64,000 nucleotides of DNA from Paragonimus westermani (lineage: Eukaryota > Platyhelminthes > Trematoda > Plagiorchiida > Troglotrematidae). Position 1 is the first letter of the stretch; each line of letters begins with the position of its first letter. The translations under genes and the position numbers were made by a program. The stretch is taken from contig QNGE01000139.1 in the NCBI GenBank assembly GCA_008508345.1, positions 235,107-299,106 on the forward strand, in the 5' to 3' direction. Under the pieces are notes generated by a model. It worked only from the letters and a program-made list of their open reading frames with translations. It ran no database searches and was not told the origin of the DNA. This document shows positions 12,611 to 26,095 of this stretch, in pieces.

Positions 12611-13689
12611 GACCAGCTCAGTTTACTGACACCACTGCAGCTAGTGTCATATGCACACGCAAACAGCAACATACACATCCATTGTCATTTCGGAGATTAG
12701 TCTACAACCAATGATTCAACCCAGGGTTGACAAGATGACGAGACCGCCCAAGCATGTGAACACAACTCACCTGGGTCTCTCGCACACCGGTTAGCAAAGC
12801 ACAGCTACTGAGCTCCGTGAATTACACAGTGTTTCCGTTCTGTAGAACAATATCGACATGTATAGGATTCCACCCAACACTACACTGTCACACACAGATT
12901 TCACCTCTGTAATCTGGCCAAGCAATTGTTATTATTTACATCGCAATTCGTGTGCACATTATTTGCCTTCTTACTAGGTATTGTAGCTAGCATCCCAGTA
13001 TCTGAAGTTCTGTGCACAATTGTTTTGCTGCTGCCTTAACCTGCACATCATGACGTTAACCATTCCCGTGTGTAAATGTGCAGTGGTGGTAACAATTCAG
13101 AAATGATGCTGCGTGAACTAATTGTTTGTCTGATTCTTATCCTTCGCTTACTTGCTAATCATTGTCGTTGATTGGACTCATTCGGGGACATTCTTCATTA
13201 TATGATGCTTGTGTGTTCATCACGACGGGTTTTAAACTAGAGGCAGTTCCTTATTGACAGTCTACAAACTTGTGGGATAATATGAGAACATTTTTTATGA
13301 GAGTGGGGTGTAAGAATATGTGTACGTTAACGCTGAAGATTCTGGCGAGTTAAGGTTGTCTCACTGGGAGTACATGAAGTTAAAATGCTCTGCTCTCAGG
13401 TTGAAGGAATTTTGTGTTCCAATGAGGACACTTGTCCCGAGGGAGTGAATTCTTACTATACTTTGTAGGCCCCCAGACGTCTGTGTACCTCACTGCAACA
13501 AGAATGGTGTGAAAATGGACAGGTTCGGCAGAACTAAATTAACGTACACAAGATACGCCAAAAGATGTTTCAGTTTGTGGTGAGTTTCTGCGACAAGAGT
13601 GACGTTTACTCGGAGAGTTAGAACAAGTACAGTCACCTACTGGTGCCCATCCAATATACTTTCAGCATTGCGTCTTTATTTCAAAAGCT
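12611..13689. other. No supported gene; unassigned sequence
   Basis: No coding motif or known repeat recognised. The first 200 bases are richer in GC and CA/TG than the rest. Confidence 0.45.
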
Positions 13690-13875
13690 AGAGACGCAGA
13701 AAACCTCAGATTCAGTTAGGTTAGAACCGGCGACTAAACAGTATATCCAAACGCGACAAGCAGTTTATCAACCTGTCTACGAAGCTACTTCGGGGGCTGA
13801 GAACCTTCACGGTTGGACTCAGCCATCTACCCGTTTCACTACCTCATGTGGGATTCACAAATTGACCCAAGATGT
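13690..13875 (-). repeat. tRNA-derived repeat family 2, copy 1
   Basis: The reverse complement aligns with the plus-strand repeat at 35560-35775. The complement of its B box reads GGTTAGAACCGGCGAC here against GGATTCGAACCAGCGAC there. The A-box side reads CAACCTGTCTACGAAGC against CAGCTGAGCTACGAAGCC. Homology continues through the GGACTCAGCCATCTACCCGTTTCACT block. Pol III boxes are eroded. This is the more decayed of the two copies. Confidence 0.7.
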
Positions 13876-16800
13876 CGATGATACGCGTTGAGAATAGCTT
13901 TTTCTAATTTCCAGATCACTGATTATTACTCATACCGTCATTTCGGACGAACAGTGATTGTTTTCACTCGCAGTTCGATTCTACCGCTAATTTTGTTACG
14001 TTGGTATACATCGAAATAAATCAGCGAACGATTTAGTTGTCGGACAATTCTCGGATGAGCCATATCAAGACAGTTTCAGTGGGTTTCAGTGCTAACACGT
14101 AAAACTGGGTTACCCATAGTTGGTTAGTCGGGCAATCGTTCACAGCATTGTCTGTGTGGGTTACACACCGTTTCACCTAAAATCTTCTTCCAACACATCG
14201 GTACAGCAACAAAAATGTCAAGTGTCTTTTAAGACACGGTTTTTTTCAAGTACTAAACCGTAACTGATTTATTATGGCACAATGCCAATCTAATCTTGAG
14301 GTTTTCGTATGTACTTCTTGTTAGGGCAGATAGTACTCCTTTAAGTGACAGTGAGGAGACTTGTTTGTTTAGCCCGATATAGTTATACGAGTAATTTAAC
14401 ATAATTTTGTTTGAACTGTTGTGCGCTGTATGCATACTCACATCATGTTGAGAGATATGCAAGTCTAAACGCTTATTTTCAATCAGAGATAGCTGGAGGA
14501 CCATTCTGGCTGAAAAATTTCATACACACCCTAAATGTTCGTGAACTGATAATTTCAACAGGATTCGTGTACACTTCGAACAATGAGTTACTAATAGGTT
14601 GAGCTGACAATCGTTATCGCGTGACCATCAGCCTATGTTTTTGATGTAGCGACTGATTTTACGTTAGTTCTCATTAACATGTTCGACTAACCCCAAAAAT
14701 GATCTCGAGGAGCGACTTGTTCGAGAACATGCCACCAAAGCACTGCATATTACTAAAAGTCACTTCTTACATCGACCAATTTCTTGAGATAACAAAATCC
14801 CACAGAAGGCACCTAGTATTATAATACTACTCCATTCCCGTCTTCAGCAACAGAATTCTGACCACACAGATACCTCACAACGACTGCCAATGGAACGTGT
14901 TCTTTCACTCTGGCAGCTGTGGTCCGCTTTTTTCATGTCACCGTCAGTTACACGAAGTCTTATGTTCACGACTCTAGTCTTATTTTAAATGTGTGATACC
15001 TGACTTTAAAAATGTGTACTGTAACGACCCACTTGAACTGGACAGCTTGTTCTGTCCAATTTCATAGCATGTTTGGTCTGGATCACTCCTCAGTTCAATC
15101 GCCTCCAAATCCGGTAACATAAGGACTTGCACATGTCTCGAATGTGTGGCTTAATACGAATAGTGGGTCTAAGGGTTACCAGTAGTCGAAGGCTTCGCTG
15201 GTGATTCTGTTTGCTGACAGTAAGGTACATGAACCGTTGATTCCCCAGGTAAATAAAACAAGCCAAAAGAACGTCTGATTTTTGTATTTCAGCAGCCCTC
15301 TAACCGGAAGGTAAGGATAAATAGAGATTTTCCGCATTCGGACTAGGTACCACAATAATACGTGACTGCAAGTAAAGGTCAGCCTTGCTGTTGCCAGAAC
15401 ACTGCGCAAAAAATATACATGTTTCTGCAACGGTAAACTCATATTGTTCACAAATGAGCATAGCACACCGTTGACGATTGCTCGATGAGACTTTTATGTA
15501 TGCTAGTTGTCATCTTACTTAGGTAGGAGAGAACGTTCAACCACATATCAACCGTCTTTCAGAACGCAGGTGAGTTCAATCCAGCATACAGCCTGGGAGC
15601 AGTCATCCCCTCAACTACTTACCGAAGTAGATCATCCGATAACGTCACAAGTGGATGTTAACCCGTGTAGAACTGAGCTCGGATCAGCACGAGGTGGACT
15701 GTGCTATCTGCTCCTCGCTGCCACTGAGAAGACTGCGCAGCAGTGGACAACACAATTGATGTGCAATTGCAAGTTAGGAAAGATTTTAATGCTTAGAGAT
15801 GTTTAATCCTACTTAATTCTCAGCGTTTACGGACCACTCTTCATTTACGGACGCGGCTTTATACAAACAACACTTTTGTCAGTGAGGAACAAAATTAAAT
15901 CGACCCAACTTTGTAGTACTTCACTTAAAAGATTCCAAAATATGAAAGACAAGACAATGAAACTAGACTCTAATAGTGACCACCCGCCATTTTTGAACTG
16001 TATGGTGTATATTTTAGAACGGAGCCTCAAGCCCACCGCCTATCGCAAGACCACAGACATGCATAAAAGTTGCGAGTCTGATCATCCCGTATAGAAATAT
16101 GCTATGAATGCAATCTTAATACTTCCTACAATTCTATAACCGTGCGCAGATATCGGTGGTCAAAATGTGGTACAGAAAGAAGTACTCGTTTTGATAACAA
16201 AAATCAGTACTCCAAACGGTTTCCAAAAGACAATTAAGGAAGGTACCAAACCCCTACATCGTATACATCAAAGCAAGGGACATGCTCTGCAGTTTTTTTT
16301 AAACAAGAGGACATCTGACGCTGGCCACAGGGTATAGTGTGTTATAGGCAGCAAGAGTGATGTTACAAATGGGAAGACACTAAGTAGAACGTTGGTATAC
16401 CTTAAGGAGCCTCAGTCTTTGGAGGGAGCCAGTAATGTTTCTACACAGAATGAAATGCAGTGGTTGCTGTCGTCGGTTTATAATAAACAGACTAGAGAAG
16501 AACCCCGAAGTAGAGTAGACCAGCGTCGAACGTATATCACGAAAAAAACATCCGTAAGTCAGTCGGAATACCGGGCCGTGATCAGAGGTTAAACAATCGC
16601 CGGTCATGAGTTGGACTCAGGTCATGGGGTCAATCCAGAAAACAGAGATAGTTAGACTTAGGTTTAGAACTACCCAGGAAAGCCTAGTGGCAGAGGCCAT
16701 TAGAAATGTGAAGGTCAAATTAATTGTAAGTAGTACTGGTGGCACAAAACAACCAGGTCGAAGTCGATCAAAAAAACTACTATTGATAAATGGGCGTAAT

Positions 16801-19800
16801 CCCGTTGCCATTCCTTAGAATCAATTGAATCTTTGGTCAACCTATCCGACATAATATGTCCATTTCACTTCTGTCCGGCGTTTCACTTGTCCCAGACCTA
16901 CTGTAATTGGCCGCCTTAAACTGGCATTGGTCCATGCCTATATGTACCTGACCCACAGTCTACTATCTCTAGATATGGTCAGTTGTTTGCTTGAAGCTTG
17001 CTTCAACAACCATTGTACGTATAATCTGTTGGTCTCTTCTGAAGAAGCCTGTGTACCACGAGTGGACCGTTACCAAGTAACCACCTTACAGATTACACAC
17101 AGGTTGCCCCGAAATTATGGATAATCAGTCGGTCTCAAACATATTCCAACTGTTGACATCAGCAAACTACCTCCTCTGTTGCAAAATAGCTAGTAATTCG
17201 TGAAATCACAGAGGTAGTCAAAATCGCCATTTCCACACCGTTTAACAAAAAGTGTGCGTGTGCAAAGATAACATCTATAATTCTCCTGGTACAACGACGG
17301 TCAAAATCGAATGAGTTAGGAGAGCTGTGACATTGTAACAGTCCTAGCGTCAGTTTGAAAACCTTAATGTATGTTTAGTCACTCGTGAAACTGTTTACCC
17401 CGCACAGTGGTTTGTATTGCCAATTCAGTAAGAAGTTTTCTACTGGGACGACCTCCCTTCCTGAAAGTAAATCCCCAGTCCGTCCGCATTCATTCTATTT
17501 AGCAAGGATGGATTGCGAAATGTGTGTAGATTGACCGGTTGATTAGTTATCAGAAGGGCAGACTTTTAGCATAAGAATACGGCAGAACAAACGTAACCAA
17601 CAAAAGTCTTCAAAATTTGTGATCAGTTATCCTTGGTATCAGAGATTCTTAATGATTATCGAATCGTTTTTGGAATCAAACTCCACACACATGGTGTAAA
17701 AGTGCTGAGATTCAATAAATTGTCTTAATCCAACTTCATAAGAAATCCTTGTCTTACACGTTTTACTGTCTCCCGGAATATTTATTGAGTCCAGCGTAAA
17801 AGGTGAGCTTACTAACTTGAGCCAAAAGTTCGAAATCTCTCTGCCTCTATTGTGAGACAACCTAACACAGTCTACCGCAAAGACGTCATCAGTAAATGTA
17901 CTCGACTACTGGCATGACTGACGCATTCACTGAGGCCTACACTAATTGGAGTCCATCCGATGAACAGCGCGGAGTAAATAGACTTAAGAACGTACATAAA
18001 CCTTTTACTGTTGAAGGACATGCCTAAAGACAGGCTGATGATGTGATAAATATGATGCACAAAAGATAACGCCAAAAGTGTATTTTCAGACACAACTGAG
18101 TCGAAACCGTCTAATTCTGTCCCTTCTGTCGGACGCTATAAATGGTAAGGGATGGATATGCTCTTAATATTAATTGTATCACACATTTAGATTTGATAAG
18201 TACACTTCATCGGAATCTTTCCATTTCTCACAAACGACAGTCTAGCATTCTAGACATTTTTATTCGGTAACCAACTGAAAGCTACATTATAACACACGGT
18301 GCACCACCGAGTTACCCGGTGCAATCAATACTCACAATGTTTATCTTTTGCGCTGGCACTCTTCAGATGAAGACTAATGGAATCAGTACCACGGGGCCTG
18401 AACTATTTATACTCTAGACTGTTTACAAGTACATGCGATCATGCCAGTGGTGGTCTACCTGACAGAAGGCTATCCCGAAAAGTTTTGAATCTCGGAACAT
18501 TAAAATGAAGTTAAGACAGCTGTTTGTGAGTTTCAATAGAAGTATGTCTTTTTGAAATTGTTTCTACCCGACGATCACACGATAACTGATGTAAGTCGTA
18601 GACCACAGTATTCGTTTACTTGCACATACTCTGTGACTGAATGGTACCTGGTACTTTCAACCTGTTCAGCTTTCTTCATTTCCCGTGTAATCTTTTGACT
18701 CACTTACAATCACAATAAGGCCTACAACGCCGGGATAGATCGATACTTGGGCATATGACTGAACGTGCGACCAAATGGTTAGTGTCCGCGGCAGCGAGCA
18801 AAGCGTAGACTGACCTGATCTTTGTAAAGTGTACCATAAGAACACAACATCTTCCAAACCTATTCAACTGGTTCGAATTATTATGTGGTAGAAACCCCAA
18901 CTTGTTTGTGTTCTCAACTACTGTGCTATTTAATACTGGCGCTGTACGTACATAAGCTGTTGATTTACGGAGGACGTGCAACTGACAGGAATCACTTCTC
19001 TGTTGTAAAGCACAATCACGGACTTTTTATTGCTGTCGCTGCCCATAGGGAGTACGTTTTTCAATGTTTACGTTCATGCTTAAAATTTTGCGAGCTCCAG
19101 GTTTGTTTCTCATTGACTAAAGGGACGAAGAAACAGCAGCACTTGACCCGATATACACCTTGCAGTAAACATTTCCCATTTCACGCACTACGTCTCAGGC
19201 TGCCCATTTTCTACTCCAGCCAACTGAGATAGATACACTTCAGACTACTGGAACGTCATTTGATCCACGTTTGACCCATGAATGAAATGTTGAAGCATGT
19301 AACAGCAGTGAGCGCAACAGTTTGGGAACAGCTTTCACAGGCGGTCCATCAGAGCACGCTTCTCACAACTGAACCTTCGTAGACTGAACTCACTTTGTTT
19401 CACCCTCCCCTTAAGATATTTCTTTATTTCTTATTGGAACATTAAATACTGTCATCAGTGTGCAGTTCTGGACCAAGCACTCCTCGAAGATTTTCGATCG
19501 AGCTTGTATCATAATTACAGGCTTGCCGGTTCAAGACAGTTCGGTAAACAGACACAAACGTGTGATGTGAGAATTATATACTGGGTGCATTAATTTGACG
19601 ACGGATTATGATACCTTGTCTGAGTGGCTCTAAAGGTATCAAAATGAATCTACCCAATATGTTAACCACAAAAGTTACATTCGGCTCACAATTCAACCAA
19701 CCTTCATTTGAAATTAATCACAAAACAGTACTGATCTTTCAGAGAGACAAGTTTTTCACTTCCCATCTTTCTCTGCCTGGACTGTTCCTAGCTGTGTTGC

Positions 19801-21711
19801 GTAAAACCGAGGCTGTATAAGAGATGTCCTTGGTTTCGTATTGTATTAGTTTGATTACACTACCGGTCAGAAGTGAACTGGCGCACTTAACTCTGGTTAA
19901 CTAGGCAGAATCTGACGTGAAGAATTGTGTGAATACGGTCAGTAACAAGCCCCAGACGAACTGTGCATTGGAGTAAAGTCAACTCATACATAGAGGATGA
20001 AATAACAATCTTTACTATTCCTTACGTCTTACTAGTTGTCGATCAGTTGGCTAAATTTACTAAGTGCCACCGAGTACTCCGGAATGTTTTTACTAGTCTC
20101 ATCAAAGATCTGTCAGATTCTGCATGTTGACCTTAACTGAGTAAAGGTAAGTGGGGGTTTGAAATATAAAACGCATCTTAACACTTCGTGTCTTTGTGTT
20201 GGAGGATTAGATTGGGAGTAATGTACACATCCAAAGTTGAGCAATGCAACGATTACGGAAACACTCCTACAGTGTAAGGAGGGATTTTAGTTCTTGCAAG
20301 AACTGTTGTCCGATCAGATGGAACAGGTGAGTTGACTTTTTGTATCACTGTCAATGATTTGGCTTACATTTATTTACCACGAGAACGTTTGCTACTAATG
20401 CTGTCTAACCAGAAGAGAAATATGTTATAAGGCAGTAAGTCCTTGACCGGCTGGAATAGTAAGTACTCTTCTGACGAGAACACAGCCTATTTCTCAACGA
20501 ATTCACTCGCAGCGGTGTTCATTTTCTGTCCAGCTTTATGCGATGCTCGAAAAACAAGATCCGCTGAGGTGAGACGGTGGTAGGCATGACGAGTCTGAAT
20601 GGGAAATAATTTCAGCAAAACACCTGGGAGAACTATAGTGCGAGTAAGGTGTACGCAGGCAAAAGTGCACCGAATCGAGCTTTGCTAACCTTTGCTAACT
20701 GAACTTGGCCATCTGTTTCCGTCGACGAATATACACGTGTGCATATGACCTGCACGGACTGAATACCGCAGTTCACTCTGTCCGACCTGTATTTGCCAGT
20801 AAATAGAATTCTCCTAATAAGTGCAACACCTGCCTGTTGGAAATTGCTGCGAAGCCACCGCATTGTAAAACAGAACTGACGAAGTAAAATTGGGCCTACT
20901 TAGGGGTCTTAAACTATGTGACTCATGAAAGAGAAACTTGAAAAATACGGACCCTTTACTCAGGGCAACAGTTTTTTGTGTGTGCATACCTGCAAGTCGA
21001 TTCGTAGACTCTGACTTAAAAGACCTCACTTGCAAATGACGAGTTCCCGTTTTCTTTCTTTCTTTGCTAGACAACTTCCTACCGGCTGTTTTCCCGCTGG
21101 TATATTGTAGACTTACTGGCTGATGACTTCCAATCTTTCTGCAATATCGCGTGATAACAATCCGTTCATTCCAGGTTATCATTCAAATGCACTTGATGCG
21201 TGACGCAGGGATCAACGCGGTCGTTTCGTGAAAAAGCGAACCGGAGTTCAGTTCCCGGTCACGGCTAATGTACCTCCTATAACTGAAGAGTTATGACAAG
21301 GCGAAAGCACGAGTCCACTGCCTTTGAAACCGTTCGCCTAAAAAGTACCTCTAGGTGCACGAGTCGTGAAAAATAAGTGAGACTTTCAATGTTTATTAAC
21401 ATTTGCATTGTTCGAAAACAAATAAAAACCCTGAAGCTTTTGGTATCTTACAAGTTGCACTGGTAGTCAGAAAGGGGAATAAGAGACCTACTTCCCACTT
21501 AACAGCATCCTACCCACGTTGCTAGCTAGTGTCATGAACATGGCAGTTAAGTGTTTTAAATCAGAAATGAAGGAGAACCCGTTGCAAACAAATCATCGTG
21601 AATTGCTAATGTACTGTTTATTGCAATAGCTGGAAATACCTGATAGGACGACATTTCGTACACATGGTGACAGTTGGAAAACGTTTACTGGTGAGTAATA
21701 GGGATTTTGTT
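13876..21711. other. Long stretch without supported genes
   Basis: Nearly 8 kb holding only chance-length frames, the longest being 122 codons on the minus strand at 20814-21182. No retroelement motif recognised. Small local features only: a CCACTG...CAGTGG inverted repeat at 15721-15746 and a two-copy TTTGCTAAC duplication at 20681-20699. A frame at 16606-16818 is arginine/lysine rich but matches nothing I know. Undetected old repeats or introns are likely. Confidence 0.4.
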
Positions 21712-22125
21712 CTTCATATAGATTGAATATCACCCACAACTGATCTTCATATAGATTGAATATCACCCACAATTGATCGCAGCTATCGCATTCCCATAGA
21801 ATTTCCACTTAAAAGAGGCACTAGACTCGAGTTCCTCTCACACTGGAGCCCGTCAGCAGTGCATATCCTTGCCGCGACCAGGATTGGAATTCCGGCTACA
21901 TTTTAATGAGACAACCGTGTTGACAACTGTACGACTGACCTCACATTGGACAAGATCGAGTTCTCATACATGAACGCTTAATCAATTTCACTTGTGAGTG
22001 ATGCCCAAATTGCCAGTACGCTTCGAGAAGAGACACAGAAACTGTCCTGTTAACTCCAATCGATGACCCCTCGAGTAGTACCTCGCTTCAAGTTGAGATC
22101 ACAGACATCTTTAACGTATTAAGTG
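21712..22125 (-). repeat. tRNA-derived repeat family 1, copy D with 33-bp duplication
   Basis: Minus-strand copy. It starts with TCTTCATATAGATTGAATAT at 21711 and repeats it at 21744, so a 33-bp unit is present twice in tandem. The order then follows the family: GCATTCCCATAGAATTTCC, GACTCGAGTTCCTCTC, GTCAGCAGTGCATATCCTTGCCGC, the tRNA-like head (complement of the B box is mutated to GGATTGGAATTCC), and the flank TTCACTTGTGAGTGATGCCC and CTGTCCTGTTAACTCCAATCGATGACCCC. The end near 22125 has lost the ATTAAACC block. Confidence 0.85.
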
Positions 22126-22156
22126 GCATTTTGATCGCTGATGAACATTAGGGAAT

Positions 22157-22240
22157 TTTTGGTTATCATATAGATTGAACATCACCCACAATTGATCTCA
22201 GCTATCGCATCCCCATAGTCATTCCAGTCGGCCCCTTTCG
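22157..22240 (-). repeat. Family 1 end fragment
   Basis: Matches only the TCATATAGATTGAACATCACCCACAATTGATC...GCTATCGCATCCCCATAG end of the family, directly beside copy D. It is either a second, severely truncated insertion or a local duplication of copy D's end. Confidence 0.75.
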
Positions 22241-22652
22241 AAAACAAGCCCAGCTGTTTTTTTTGCTTTTCACGTATGGATGTGTTATTTTTGTAGCTGA
22301 TCCTAATCGAGCCGAGGTGGAACATTTTTGTAACTCACAGCTTGTCATCCTGAGCTTCGCTTGATTTCACTTATTCAGTACAACCGTTTTTTAATGATGC
22401 GGGGCAGTGAAAGCCGTAAGGAAGCTGTCTCGCTGATGACGCCTTACTCTGACTTGCAGCTCGGTTGTTTGTTTGCAAGGTGTAGGCACCTTGATGCTGA
22501 ATGGTTGAACATGGACGTAGTTATTTTCAGTAGTTAGGTCCCTTCCCGTCCCCTTCTTTTTTCCTTCTCTCCCTTCCCATATAGGGTTTGCTTTTTCTTC
22601 ATGGTTGTGTGGCAGTTGAGCATTAGTGTGAACCACTGATGTATTGCTGTCT

Positions 22653-22712
<60 letters not shown>
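22653..22712. repeat. ATG trinucleotide microsatellite, 20 units
   Basis: Uninterrupted (ATG)n from 22653 to 22712, 60 bases. The poly-isoleucine frame on the minus strand is an artefact of this array, not a protein. Confidence 0.98.
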
Positions 22713-24640
22713 TACAACCGTTTGTCTTAGCTGCTATCGCCAACTAGAGTTGAGCCTTGACTGTGAGTATGAAAATTAACAACAGTCAAATGAATCTTTT
22801 CAAGAGAAATGACAGGTCGATAAAACCTTCGGTTTCTATTTTGTCGCTGGTTGTGTCAACAGTTTTTTTGTTCCTAGTGGAATATTCAATTCCCCCCAGG
22901 ACCCAAACAAGCATAGAACTCTGATGACGAACTGTCGGTTATTAGAACCTAATTCATAAAATACATATATAAAAGCGTTTTGCTTGGTGTGCTTTCCATT
23001 TTTTGTTAGTGAAAAGCATTCACTTTAATCTTGGGGAGATGGACAAACCGGACTTAACATGTAACATGTATTCTACATGTATCCATGACTGATGCCACCC
23101 TCTTATTCAAAATGAGTATTTCTGTGTGCTGCCATATAAAACGAAGCGTGCACACAACTCATGAAAACGCTATCGAGTTATAAAAAGACAGCTGTCATTC
23201 ATCCATCCAAAGAGATATCGATCAATCAGAAAAGCTCAGAAAACTTCTGATGAAATAACTGCCAATGTATGTCCCACCCCTGAGCCAAATAGCTGACAAA
23301 ATCTTACGGGCGGAAACGAAACATAATCAAACTGATAACATCAATCAAAGACGTCGACCCAGCAGCTACGCAGGTAGTTACCGAAAACGAACTAGTTAAA
23401 TTGACGAAAATACTTGTTTGCATTCTGTGAAAATTGACTGAAACCGACGGTCGCTAGTCCTGTTTATGTGAGTTTTGAAAGAGGCGACTCAACTAGGTTT
23501 AATGTGATCTCAAAATGAAGGATTCAGTAGTTTGCACTTCAAGTCAATAACGCACAAGTCAAATGGTATCCAAATTGTGGTAGGGAATTTATTTCACGTA
23601 CTGAACCTCCCAAATCCTCCGTATGCTTCTGTTCCTCACAGAGTTATACTCCCTGAAAACAAATACAGTTTTCATCTGTATTCGATTGTTCTGGCTCAAC
23701 AAGTTGTCAAAATATTACGTAGCAAGTAAAACTTTTACAATGAGCAATGGATTATATTAGAAACTAAATAAACAAGTAGAATCATTTCAGTAGCTTTTAA
23801 CGCTTGTAAAAGGCGATAGAAACGATTGAGAAGTTTTTTTGTACTATTTATGAGTATTTTATCCCAGAAACCTAATTTTTAAGGTAAGTGAGATTTAGTT
23901 GTTTGGAAATAGGACTTTTCAAAAATATTTTTTTGTTGGCGGTGAAACCTTTGTTTGTTGGGCAAGAAATTGTCCGCTGTTACTTCTTGCCAATTTTTTC
24001 TCTACAGCATCAGTCATAAAGCCAATCTTCATTCTACTCTTTTGCGGGATGTTACTAATCTGAGTGGGTGCTGATGTTGTGCTGTTTTCAACTTACTTTA
24101 TACACCTTCGTCGTCACATTCTTCACAACGTAATTCACATATACACACGTAGAAGAAGATGAGTTTGAAGTCCATGCAATAAGATGTTCTGCACAAGTAT
24201 ATGTGTGGCATTCGTTACAGTCAGGCTCCAATAGTGAACCGGGACGGTGTTGAAAATTTTTATCGTATGTCGGTCACGGCAATCTTCAAACGATTCTACA
24301 ATCTTCGAGCAAGAAACAACATACCGAACTGCAGTTGTCACAGTGGTGAACACATCTTTGTTTGCTTATGTCAATCGTTTCGTCCGAGGCTTCCGATTTT
24401 TATTCCTGCCAAAGTTGATCTCTCTACCAATCGCTCTTCAGCAGATCTGCCTGCATACACATCTTCCATTTGTTGTTATCTGTCGTGAACGCCTCTCATA
24501 ATATAGTCATGCGGCCGTCAGTCTTCGTGTCGAGCAACAGTGGGTCACCGTTGGGTTTGCAGCGAGTAGCTGGCTAACTTTGTAGCGCGTTCTTGGAGAG
24601 TCGACTGTCGTTCGTTCGGTTCGTATACTTCAGTTATTAC
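22713..24640. other. No supported gene; unassigned sequence
   Basis: Overlapping frames of 70-95 codons at 24135-24501 occur on both strands and look like chance. The 23.7-24.0 kb portion is strongly AT-rich. No repeat family recognised. Confidence 0.45.
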
Positions 24641-24675
24641 AATCGTCTCTGATGAAGCAGAGCAAAAACACTCAG
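24641..24675 (+). ncRNA. Hammerhead-ribozyme-like core, degenerate
   Basis: CTGATGA at 24649-24655 matches the hammerhead CUGANGA box. It is followed by A, then a minimal GC-AGA-GC stem-loop (24657-24663), then AAAAAC, one base from the conserved GAAAC strand. PLEs are known to carry hammerhead motifs with very short helices in this order. Flanking helices I and III are not convincing, and the G12-equivalent is lost, so it would be inactive. It could also be a chance match around a CTCTG/CAGAG palindrome. Confidence 0.25.
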
Positions 24676-25918
24676 GATACCAAGCTTATCTATGGCATTC
24701 TTTTGCGAGATTAAGTCAGACAAATTAAACATGAAGGCTGTTCTGAGGGCAGAGAAGGTCAGATTTATTTATGAGACTTTCCTGAGGTATTGGAAGATTT
24801 CACATTTTCTTGTTTCACAGAAGAGTTCTGAGCGTATTTTTGTAAAATAACGCAGGCCGTCACGATATTGCCCATTCGGTAACTACAAGAAAACTGCCAT
24901 ACTCAAAGAACCTCGCAGTATACCGGTTCTACTGTCGCATCACTTTCTTCCACCTCTTCAGGGGAAATCCCTCCGCACTTTACCTGCCATGATGAAATGT
25001 TACATGTGTTCTTTAGACTGCTCCCTTTCTATGAATGAACAAACTGCATCATTAGAAACGGTGACGCATCTTCATAGTCCTCCCAGGTAGCTAAATGAAT
25101 GAGACATTTATGTCTGCTCCCTCTTTTATTGTCTACCTCTCGCTGCTATTGTAAACGATCATCTACGCCTCAGATATTCATTAGTTGTGGGGGAAGATTA
25201 TTAGAGAATTCATATCAGAGGAATACTTTTGGCGGGTAATGCTGCCCTAGTAACATAAGCTGAGAGAGTTATTCAAAGACATGTCGACATGGCTGGCGGT
25301 ATCCGATGCTGATTGGTCTGTCGCAGTGGTCGAAGCCGAAGGATGCCTGCGCTTAACCACCATCGCAAATGGTTTGCGCTAAGCCACTTGCGGTTCCACC
25401 CACACACAACGTATCCAGTGTAAATCTGAAGGAATAAGACAAGATGGTGTGTGATTGAGGCCTTTGTGTCCAGTCTACCAAAGCTCGTTAGCCAAGTGAT
25501 TGGCTAGCACGAAAAGGAAACCCTTGTCCCTTGGAAAATAATCAGAGAAACTGCAGTGACGAGATCTGAACTGGGAAGAAAGATATATAAAATGTAATGC
25601 AAAAAGCCTTTCAGTACAAGAGTGCATGTTATTATATGCTATAAAAAATAGGGATGAAAAGCAATACTCAGCTTGGACCACGAAAAGAACAGACAAACCA
25701 TATATCATACAGTATACCAACAGAGCTGAGGAGAAGAAGGGGTAGAAGACCGCAGGCGCGCAAGTTTCTGAAAAGAGAGACGGATTAGTTGTCACATGAT
25801 CGTGGTCTTGGCCGATACATTCATCAACAGAATCATTAACTTACCGGTATACTAGTACATGCGTTCACATATTTTGAACTGATCATAAACGTGGGGGCGG
25901 AGCACAGACGAGGTTCAG
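24676..25918. other. No supported gene; unassigned sequence
   Basis: Contains a 106-codon minus-strand frame (25475-25795) of chance length, and an imperfect hairpin at 25351-25385 (GCTTA...ACCAT with ATGGT...TAAGC). No element recognised. Confidence 0.45.
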
Positions 25919-26095
25919 GTAAGCTGCAGCATCCCCAATATTTGTAATGATAAATCCGCTGTGGAGATGGTGGATAATTTCACCTACCTAGGATTCACAC
26001 CTTCGAGCAACTCTGCTGCCGACGTCCAGAATATCGGCAAGCCAGCATCAACCACACTGCAACTCTCACGGCACTCAACGTTGAAGACACTATGA
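25919..26095 (+). mobile_element. LINE reverse-transcriptase remnant (post-RT segment)
   Basis: An open frame from about 25919 to the TGA at 26093-26095 includes VEMVDNFTYLGF at 25961-25996. This is the V-x-x-F-x-YLGS signature found just after the catalytic RT core of RTE/CR1-type non-LTR retrotransposons. It is followed by the usual SS-N-S-A-DV-NI-GKPAST segment, corresponding to the D-x-E-V-x-RI-x-KA-x region. Gly replaces Ser/Thr-flanking positions, the first codons are not native, and no RT palm motifs are found upstream, so it is a short dead fragment. It shows LINE activity in this lineage, possibly the machinery that moved the tRNA-derived repeats. Confidence 0.75.

Noticed and set aside
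22391..22717. Poly-isoleucine protein on the minus strand
   Set aside because: Produced by the ATG microsatellite.
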